From Pyrinomonadaceae bacterium (GTDB lineage: Bacteria > Acidobacteriota > Blastocatellia > Pyrinomonadales > Pyrinomonadaceae), in assembly GCA_013695245.1 (NCBI GenBank), contig JACDAW010000225.1, forward strand, positions 1-5,151: a DNA stretch of 5,151 bases, read 5' to 3'. This document shows positions 1 through 4,541 of the stretch, piece after piece. The stretch's first letter is position 1. Each line of letters starts with the position of its first letter. The notes under the pieces were generated by a model. It saw nothing but the letters and a program-made list of their open reading frames with translations, ran no database searches and was not told the DNA's origin. The position numbers were made by a program, and so were the translations under genes.

Positions 1-229
1 CTTCAAGCCCGCGCCCTTCCGCTTCCGTCGCAAACTCGGTCATCCACGCGGGCGTGCGGTGAGCAGAGACGATGCGGCATTCGTGCGGCACGTCGAATTC
101 ATTTAGAACTTGATCGGCATGGCGCATCGTCTCCCAATCCGACTGGCTTCCCATGATCACAGCGACGAGCGGCGGCAAGGCTTGCGCGTCGTTTGAGTCA
201 TCGTTTGTTTGCTTCGTGTTTTGCGTCAC
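1..229 (-). CDS. purE: PurE, N5-carboxyaminoimidazole ribonucleotide mutase (N-terminal part, runs off the left edge)
   Basis: PurE catalyses the cytosolic conversion of N5-carboxyaminoimidazole ribonucleotide (N5-CAIR) to CAIR in de novo purine synthesis, normally after the PurK carboxylation step. Seventy-six codons are visible. The family signatures are clear: VIMGSQSDW at residues 24-32 (phosphate and nucleotide-binding Ser and Asp) and VSAHRTP at residues 54-60 with the catalytic-region His57. The AHRTP form fits the class I, PurK-dependent mutase rather than the class II carboxylase; this is an inference from family knowledge. The chosen start is GTG at 229-227: an in-frame TGA lies two codons upstream, and no in-frame ATG precedes the MGS motif. 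TTG at 178-176 is an alternative and would remove a 17-residue hydrophilic, low-complexity leader. No clear Shine-Dalgarno site is visible. It starts 22 bases after the upstream membrane protein gene, so co-transcription is likely. The C-terminus lies outside the window. Confidence 0.95.
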   Translation of the reverse strand, partial: MTQNTKQTNDDSNDAQALPPLVAVIMGSQSDWETMRHADQVLNEFDVPHECRIVSAHRTPAWMTEFATEAEGRGLE

Positions 230-251
230 GTTTCAACTGCAGGCTTTGAAA

Positions 252-677
252 TTACGTTTCGCTTTCATTCGCGGCGCGTCTTCTGTTGACGATGGCCGCA
301 ATGCTTGAGACGAGGAACAAAATTATCAACAACGGGCAGACGATAAAGAATAGCCAGAAGGAGTGTTGCAACATTATTGTTTGCGCGTGCATTGAGAGCA
401 TCATGTTGAGCAGCGCCCACGGCGCGAAAAGAAGCAGCGCAAGCAACGGCCGCGCCAATGAGCGTTGATAATTCCAAGGGCGCAGCACAAGGTAGAGCAC
501 CGCTACTTCAACTAAACTGATCACAAGCAGCGCGTAGAACGCTTCCCGCGTGTTGCTCGCAAAGTAATAGCCCGGATCATGTTTGTCGCCGAAGTAGCTG
601 CTGCAAATCATCGCGGCGACAACGAGCCACAAGCCGAGCAACCCGTAATGCTTGAAGAATCGCCAAACCGCGCTCAT
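252..677 (-). CDS. Small four-helix membrane protein of unknown function
   Basis: I do not recognise a family for this 141-residue protein. It is strongly hydrophobic, with four likely membrane helices at about residues 11-29, 46-65, 77-95 and 107-130. There are short charged or aromatic linkers, including GDKHDPGYYF after helix 1 and RPWNYQRSLARP between helices 2 and 3. The tail NRRRAANESET is basic then acidic; with the positive-inside rule, the arginines at 66-76 and 132-134 suggest both ends and the central loop are cytoplasmic. The ATG at 677-675 is preceded by GTGAG eight bases upstream, a weak ribosome site. It lies 66 bases after icd and 22 bases before purE on the same strand, which suggests co-transcription. 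That context does not reveal a function, since neighbours act in the TCA cycle and purine synthesis. The helical pattern supports a real gene; overlapping frames look like shadows. Confidence 0.72.
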   Translation of the reverse strand: MSAVWRFFKHYGLLGLWLVVAAMICSSYFGDKHDPGYYFASNTREAFYALLVISLVEVAVLYLVLRPWNYQRSLARPLLALLLFAPWALLNMMLSMHAQTIMLQHSFWLFFIVCPLLIILFLVSSIAAIVNRRRAANESET

Positions 678-695
678 ATATTTCGCTCACTGAAC

Positions 696-737
696 GGCGA
701 AGGCGAAACGCATAAAAATAATCATTTCACTTCCGCC
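696..737 (-). other. Imperfect intercistronic hairpin between icd and the membrane protein gene
   Basis: On the minus-strand transcript, GGCGGAAGTGAAAT (737-724) can pair with GTTTCGCCTTCGCC (709-696) around a 14-base AT-rich loop. The stem is 14 pairs with three G-U wobbles and one A-C mismatch. It begins seven bases after the icd stop codon and ends 18 bases before the next ATG. No T-run follows, so it is not a standard intrinsic terminator. The wobbles favour the minus-strand RNA over the plus strand, where three of the pairs become mismatches. A role in mRNA stabilisation, processing or partial attenuation is inference. Confidence 0.5.
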
Positions 738-743
738 TTTGCT

Positions 744-2210
744 TCACTGTCCTTGTCCGGCCGAGAAGCCCTGTTGACCGTCGAAGGTGCAGAGGTTTTC
801 GGTTTTGATGAAATCGAATCCGGCGTCTGCCACACGTTGAAGAAGTGAAATGATCTGCTTGTGCGAGATCGCGCCGCCGTCCTGTTCCGACATGAAGCGG
901 CAACGCCAGTGATCCGTGCAGAACGTCTCCGGCACACCGCCCGGCCAGACCGCCAAGCCGCGATTGCTGATCATCGCTAATTTGAGGCCGTCACCGTTCA
1001 TCGCCTTGAGCTTCTCGCCGAGCTGCTCCGGCGTCCCACCGCTCCAATGTAAAAACACGTCAACACCCACTGTTTCTTTCTTTGCCGCCGCGCGCGCGCT
1101 TACCTTCGTCGCGCCCGTCTCCAGATCACCCGCGTCTTCGCGGCCATACTTCACGACTTTCAATTTCGTCGGCCCTTGTCCGAGGCGCGCGACGACCGCA
1201 TCGGCGAACTCCTTCGTGCCGACCTTCTCGCTACTCACGCCCTCTTTGAAAATGTCGTAGGTGTGGAGGCCATCTTCAATCGTCTTGAGCCAAGCGTTAT
1301 GCACTTTTTCGGCGATGTCGGATTGCCCGATGTGGACGAGCATTAGGATCGCGCCGTGTAAAAGTCCCGAAGGATTAGCGACGTTTTGACCCGCGCGGCG
1401 CGGCGCGCTGCCGTGAATCGCTTCAAACATCGTGCACGTTTCGCCGATATTGGCTGAACCCGCCAAGCCGACCGAACCCGCGATCTGCGCCGCCACATCT
1501 GAGAGAATGTCGCCATAAAGATTCGGCATCACGATTACGTCAAACGCCTCCGGCGTGTCGGCCATTTTTGCCGCGCCGATGTCAACGATCCAATGCTCGT
1601 TTTCGATGTCTTTGTATTCAGTGGCGATCTCGTCGAAGACTTTATGAAAAAGGCCGTCGGTCAATTTCATAATGTTGTCTTTCGTGAAGCACGTCACCTT
1701 CTTGCGATTATTGCGGCGCGCGTACTCGAAGGCGTAACGCACGATCTTTTCGCAGCCCGGTCGGGAAATGAGTTTCAGGCATTGATAAACTTGATCCGTC
1801 TGACGATGCTCGATCCCGGCGTATAAATCCTCCTCGTTCTCGCGCACGATGACGATATCCATCACGGGATGCTTCGTGCGCACAAACGGATGATAAGAGA
1901 CGCACGGGCGCACGTTGGCATAAAGCCCAAGCGTCTTACGAACAGTGACGTTTAAGGATTTATAGCCGCCGCCCTGTGGAGTTGTGATCGGAGCTTTGAG
2001 GAAAACTTTCGTGCGGCGCAAACTGTCCCACGATTCGGGCGCGATTCCGGTGGAGACTCCGCCGAGATAAACCTTCTCGCCGATCTCAATCGTCTCGATG
2101 TCCAAGCGCGCGCCCGCTTCTTTCAAAACGTGGAGCGTCGCCGCCATGATCTCAGGGCCGATGCCGTCGCCGTGCGCGACCGTAATAGGAGTGCTGCTGT
2201 TATCCGGCAT
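744..2210 (-). CDS. icd: Isocitrate dehydrogenase, long Thermus/Rickettsia type, probably NADP-dependent
   Basis: This cytosolic TCA-cycle enzyme oxidatively decarboxylates isocitrate to 2-oxoglutarate using a divalent metal. The N-terminal GDGIGPEI is at residues 14-21. Substrate residues are visible in KSLNVTVRKTLGLYANVRP (84-102: Ser85, Asn87, Arg91, Arg101), VRENEEDLYAGIE (122-134: Arg123, Tyr130) and TKDN (176-179: Lys177). Metal-binding aspartates are Asp210 and the NLYGDILSD block (230-238: Asp234, Asp238). The cofactor loop HGSAPRRAGQNVANP (266-280) has Arg-Arg where E. coli NADP-IDH has Lys344-Tyr345 and NAD enzymes have Asp-Ile, so NADP is inferred. At 488 residues it is longer than the roughly 415-residue E. 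coli type. Beyond an Ala/Lys-rich linker (about 360-380) it carries the C-terminal extension of Thermus and Rickettsia enzymes, with FCTDHWRCRF (430-439) and the ending FSAGQGQ, so it looks complete. Some related dehydrogenases share the core, but the SLNV motif and C-terminal domain favour isocitrate. The start is ATG 2210-2208, just before the conserved strand; its ribosome site is weak. Confidence 0.95.
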   Translation of the reverse strand: MPDNSSTPITVAHGDGIGPEIMAATLHVLKEAGARLDIETIEIGEKVYLGGVSTGIAPESWDSLRRTKVFLKAPITTPQGGGYKSLNVTVRKTLGLYANVRPCVSYHPFVRTKHPVMDIVIVRENEEDLYAGIEHRQTDQVYQCLKLISRPGCEKIVRYAFEYARRNNRKKVTCFTKDNIMKLTDGLFHKVFDEIATEYKDIENEHWIVDIGAAKMADTPEAFDVIVMPNLYGDILSDVAAQIAGSVGLAGSANIGETCTMFEAIHGSAPRRAGQNVANPSGLLHGAILMLVHIGQSDIAEKVHNAWLKTIEDGLHTYDIFKEGVSSEKVGTKEFADAVVARLGQGPTKLKVVKYGREDAGDLETGATKVSARAAAKKETVGVDVFLHWSGGTPEQLGEKLKAMNGDGLKLAMISNRGLAVWPGGVPETFCTDHWRCRFMSEQDGGAISHKQIISLLQRVADAGFDFIKTENLCTFDGQQGFSAGQGQ

Positions 2211-2212
2211 AA

Positions 2213-2273
2213 AGAGAATTGTGCCTTTCGTTGAGTTTAGATTCTCGGTATAGCTTTCTTTGATAGAGAATTC
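2213..2273 (-). promoter_or_regulatory. icd 5' leader with three ATTCTC/GAGAAT elements (possible alternative hairpins)
   Basis: On the minus-strand transcript the leader carries ATTCTC at 2271-2266, its complement GAGAAT at 2246-2241, and ATTCTC again at 2219-2214, three bases before the icd start codon. The middle copy can pair with the upstream copy, where TAT/ATA adds three more pairs after a two-base bulge, or with the downstream copy next to the ATG. The second pairing would place the AAAGG sequence in its loop. The arrangement is visible in the sequence. A regulatory role is inference, and six-base complementarity can arise by chance in AT-rich leaders. Confidence 0.3.
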
Positions 2274-2283
2274 GGAAAACGCA

Positions 2284-2313
2284 GATATAACACTTATTTG
2301 TGTTGAGAGACAA
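2284..2313 (-). promoter_or_regulatory. Candidate icd promoter with an overlapping palindrome
   Basis: On the minus strand TTGTCT (2313-2308; four of six to TTGACA) is followed by an 18-base spacer and TATATC (2289-2284; four of six to TATAAT). Transcription would start near 2277, giving a leader of about 67 bases. The inverted repeat AACAC-N6-GTGTT (2304-2289) fills most of the spacer and touches the -10 box, a usual place for a repressor site. It would give icd its own promoter after phhB. Confidence 0.4.
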
Positions 2314-2350
2314 TCGCGCGGCGCAGCTCAAACGTCGTCCGCGCACTCAA

Positions 2351-2680
2351 TCAAATTCTGTCGATCTTGGCGGCGAGAATGAAATCGCTTTCCGACAAGC
2401 CATCAATCGCGTGCGTGTAGATCACAAGCTTGCAATAACCCCAACCGAATTTAATATCAGGATGATGCCCGGCGTTTTCAGCCAACGCGCCCACGCTATT
2501 AACAAAGGACAATGCTTCCGCGAAGTTTTTGAATTTATAACTTTTCAGCAGATGATGTTCGCTCACAACTTCCCAATCGCCGCCCAACTCCTCGACAAAT
2601 TCTTTCAATTCGTCACCTCGCAACGGCGGCAATCCGCCTTCGCACGGTTTACACGAACGACTCGCCAAATCCTGCATCAT
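2351..2680 (-). CDS. phhB: Pterin-4a-carbinolamine dehydratase (PCD/DCoH family)
   Basis: This small cytosolic enzyme dehydrates 4a-hydroxytetrahydropterin, regenerating the pterin cofactor after aromatic amino-acid hydroxylation and preventing its rearrangement to the 7-isomer. The 109 residues match the normal family length. The signature is clear: ENAGHHPD at residues 68-75 with the catalytic pair His72-His73, then TH at 89-90 giving the third histidine, followed by the usual GLSESD (94-99). Near the N-terminus CKPCEGGLPPL (10-20) is the Cys-x-x-Cys form common in many bacterial members. The start is the first of two adjacent ATG codons (2680-2678); an AAAGG ribosome site ends 11 bases upstream, and the second ATG would be 14 bases away. 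It is the first leftward gene beside a divergent region, and 140 bases separate it from icd. No phenylalanine hydroxylase is in view, so its hydroxylase partner, or another role such as pterin or molybdopterin repair, cannot be decided here. Confidence 0.95.
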   Translation of the reverse strand: MMQDLASRSCKPCEGGLPPLRGDELKEFVEELGGDWEVVSEHHLLKSYKFKNFAEALSFVNSVGALAENAGHHPDIKFGWGYCKLVIYTHAIDGLSESDFILAAKIDRI

Positions 2681-2743
2681 TTACGTCTTTACCTTTCCCA
2701 AAATCTACACACAAACTTGCGCCAGCGACAATTACTTCAAAGT

Positions 2744-2749
2744 ATTCTA
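2744..2749 (-). promoter_or_regulatory. Possible -10 box for phhB
   Basis: On the minus strand TAGAAT (2749-2744) matches five of six bases of TATAAT and would start transcription near 2737, giving a leader of about 57 bases before phhB. The expected -35 position holds TAGTTG, a poor match, so the promoter would need an activator or another sigma factor. It borders the small palindrome TACTT-CA-AAGTA at 2733-2744. Confidence 0.3.
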
Positions 2750-2759
2750 CACCGACTCA

Positions 2760-2793
2760 CTTCCGGCAACTACGATCTTCCGGCTACTGCAAG
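2760..2793. repeat. 17-base tandem direct repeat with CTTCCGGC core in the divergent region
   Basis: CTTCCGGCAACTACGAT (2760-2776) is followed directly by CTTCCGGCTACTGCAAG (2777-2793), with 13 of 17 positions identical and the first eight bases perfect. It lies between phhB and the DUF4139 gene, roughly -23 to -56 from the inferred phhB start, where an activator could replace a weak -35 box. That role is inference. Two copies only, so chance duplication is possible. Confidence 0.45.
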
Positions 2794-2861
2794 TCAAACG
2801 CCTTCGCCACGTTCTATCTTTTAGAGCGCGCGCTTTCGGACGCGCCTCATTAGTATTTATC

Positions 2862-2867
2862 GAGGAG
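2862..2867 (+). promoter_or_regulatory. Shine-Dalgarno site of the DUF4139 gene
   Basis: GAGGAG lies 11 bases upstream of the ATG at 2879. It is the strongest ribosome-binding match in the window and fixes the start, which also gives a good signal peptide. No convincing -35/-10 pair was found on the plus strand between 2681 and 2861; TAGTAT at 2851-2856 is the nearest -10-like sequence but lacks a -35 partner. Confidence 0.75.
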
Positions 2868-2878
2868 AAAATTCAAAG

Positions 2879-4318
2879 ATGTTACGCTTCACAACTTCCC
2901 TACTTATCGTTTGCTGCCTGACTACTGCAAGCCTGCAAGCGCAAACTCAAAATTTAACGACGACCGCGCGCGACCGTCGCACGGTTAACGTCACCGTCTA
3001 TAACTCAAATCTCGGACTCATCCGCGAAACGCGGCAACTGAGTTTACCTGTAGGACGCACCGCCTTGCGCTTCGCGGATGTCGCCGCGCAGATTCGCCCC
3101 GAAACCGTGCATCTTGCGTCGCTTACATCGCCCGGCGCCCTGAGCATCCTCGAACAAAATTATCAATACGATCTCCTCAACCCGTCAAAGCTCTTGGACA
3201 AATACGTTGGGCGCGAAGTTACGCTCGTCTTGCGCCGCATGGAGAATAACACGGAGATTTTGCAGCCCGTACAAGCAACTCTTCTCTCAAACAATGAGGG
3301 TCAGGTGTGGCGCATCAACAACCAGATCGTTATTAACCCGACGAACATCGTTGAGACGCGCTTCCCCGATCTGCCGCAGAACCTTGTCGCCAGCCCGACG
3401 CTTGTGCTTGACGTTGAAAACGAAACGGCGGGCGCGCACACCGTCGAAGCGAGCTACTTAACTTCCGGCATGAATTGGCGCGCGGATTATGTTCTCGTTG
3501 TCAACGCGGACGACACGCGCGGCAATCTGCAAGGTTGGGTGACGCTTCAGAACACGAGCGGCGTAGGATTCACGGACGCGCGTTTGCAACTCGTCGCCGG
3601 AGACGTGAATCGCGTGGCGGATGCGCCAACGGCGAGCGCGACTGATGAGGCGATACGCGTGGCGCGCTATCGCCCGAAGCCGCAGTTTCAAGAGCAAGGA
3701 TTTTTCGAGTATCACCTCTACACGCTGGAACGCCCCGCCTCCATCCGCGAGCAGGAGACGAAACAAATCTCGCTGCTCGAAGCCGAGAACTTTGCCGTCA
3801 ACCGTGAATACGTGCTTGTCGGAAACGAAAGTTTTTATCAGGAGTATCAGAACATCGGCAATCCTGTGCCGCAGAAGGTTGGCGTCTTCGTCGAATTTCG
3901 CAACGTGCAGGAGAGTAATTTAGGAATGCCGCTTCCCGCCGGAATCATTCGCCTCTACAAAAAGGATGCGCAAGGCGGGCAACAATTCATCGGCGAAAAT
4001 CGCATTGACCACACGCCGAAGAACGAAAACATTCGTATTAAAGTCGGCGACGCCTTTGACATCGTAGCGGAAAGAAAACAGACTGATTACCGCGTTATCG
4101 GCAAAAACACTTACGAATACGCTTATGAAATTTCAATCCGTAACCGCAAGGATGTGCCCGTGACGGTGATCGTCAACGAGGAGATCGGCGGCGATTGGAA
4201 AATCATTTCGTCAAACTTCGACGCCGAGAAAACAAGCGCCTTTGCTGCTCGCTTTCGCGTACTCGTAGCGAAAGACGGCGAAACCAAACTCACTTATCGC
4301 GTGCGCGTTAAATACTAA
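2879..4318 (+). CDS. Secreted DUF4139 domain protein
   Basis: This 479-residue protein belongs to the DUF4139 family, whose biochemical role is not established. It starts with a typical signal peptide: a short basic n-region (MLR), a hydrophobic core at about 7-17 and a probable signal peptidase I site after Ala21 (SLQA|QTQ). There is no good lipobox around Cys12-Cys13 (Val precedes Cys12), so a soluble periplasmic or exported protein is expected. Family hallmarks are VYNSNLGLIRE (40-50), YLTSGMNWRADY (193-204), GWVTLQNTSG (219-228), LQLVAGDVN (236-244) and FFEYHLYTLERP (275-286). After the signal peptide there is no further membrane helix, and the alternating pattern suggests a mostly beta structure, with an immunoglobulin-like C-terminal part (about 390-479). 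Length is normal and the frame intact. It stands alone: phhB is divergent upstream, and an intrinsic terminator follows 19 bases after the stop. The family call is firm; any function would be guesswork. Confidence 0.92.
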   Translation: MLRFTTSLLIVCCLTTASLQAQTQNLTTTARDRRTVNVTVYNSNLGLIRETRQLSLPVGRTALRFADVAAQIRPETVHLASLTSPGALSILEQNYQYDLLNPSKLLDKYVGREVTLVLRRMENNTEILQPVQATLLSNNEGQVWRINNQIVINPTNIVETRFPDLPQNLVASPTLVLDVENETAGAHTVEASYLTSGMNWRADYVLVVNADDTRGNLQGWVTLQNTSGVGFTDARLQLVAGDVNRVADAPTASATDEAIRVARYRPKPQFQEQGFFEYHLYTLERPASIREQETKQISLLEAENFAVNREYVLVGNESFYQEYQNIGNPVPQKVGVFVEFRNVQESNLGMPLPAGIIRLYKKDAQGGQQFIGENRIDHTPKNENIRIKVGDAFDIVAERKQTDYRVIGKNTYEYAYEISIRNRKDVPVTVIVNEEIGGDWKIISSNFDAEKTSAFAARFRVLVAKDGETKLTYRVRVKY

Positions 4319-4337
4319 ATCATCCGTCTTGAAAATT

Positions 4338-4387
4338 GCGGGATGTTTGAGCGAGCATACTTACTCAAACATCCCGCGTCTGTTTTT
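4338..4387 (+). terminator. Intrinsic terminator of the DUF4139 gene
   Basis: A perfect 14-bp stem, GCGGGATGTTTGAG (4338-4351) with CTCAAACATCCCGC (4364-4377), closes a 12-base loop and is followed by GTCTGTTTTT. It begins 19 bases after the stop codon at 4316-4318. On the opposite strand only TTTT follows the stem, so it is mainly rightward. It separates the DUF4139 gene from the kinase. Confidence 0.93.
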
Positions 4388-4469
4388 AAAGCATCACGCT
4401 TTATGCGATGCGCGGAGTGAAAATCTAAAACCATCTTCTTGTAAATCTCACGTTTTCGCTTGCCCTCAA

Positions 4470-4499
4470 TTAACTTTTGGCGTTTCATCCCTCTATAAT
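4470..4499 (+). promoter_or_regulatory. Sigma-70-type promoter of the protein kinase gene
   Basis: TTAACT (4470-4475; four of six to TTGACA), an 18-base spacer and a perfect TATAAT (4494-4499) place the transcription start near 4506, about 36 bases before the kinase ATG. It lies about 80 bases beyond the terminator of the preceding gene, consistent with an independent transcription unit. It is the best promoter match in the window. Confidence 0.75.
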
Positions 4500-4541
4500 A
4501 AAGCCGCGTGCGCGAATTACTGGTGAGCGCACTCTGCAACT

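Noticed and set aside
916..1260. A plus-strand open frame of 114 codons inside icd
   Set aside because: It lies fully antisense to the conserved isocitrate dehydrogenase and has a Pro/Ser/Ala-rich shadow composition with no recognisable domain.
2316..2344. Six-base GCGCGG/CCGCGC inverted repeat just after the phhB stop codon, as a possible phhB terminator
   Set aside because: The loop is 17 bases and the following minus-strand sequence (GATTGTCTCTC) lacks a proper T-run, so termination here is not supported.
2300..2824. A plus-strand open frame of 174 codons opposite phhB
   Set aside because: It overlaps the well-supported phhB on the other strand, its translation is Arg/Gln-rich without any family motif, and no ribosome site precedes it. 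It is best explained as an antisense shadow.
2824..2848. GC-rich imperfect hairpin (GAGCGCG ... CGCGCCTC) upstream of the DUF4139 gene
   Set aside because: The stem needs a bulge, no T-run follows on either strand, and runs of CGCG are common in this DNA. Not enough to call a terminator or a regulatory element.
3458..3766. Open frames on both strands within the DUF4139 gene, for example minus 3458-3766 and plus 3621-3923
   Set aside because: Arg-rich translations without motifs, fully covered by a conserved coding frame.
4391..4411. Second hairpin GCATC ... GATGC just past the DUF4139 terminator
   Set aside because: A five-pair stem with a mismatch beyond it and no T-run; the preceding perfect hairpin already explains termination.
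4315..4539. Overlapping short open frames on both strands between the DUF4139 gene and the kinase
   Set aside because: Both read through the terminator hairpin and the kinase promoter, show no family motif and have no ribosome site. The region is better explained as regulatory.
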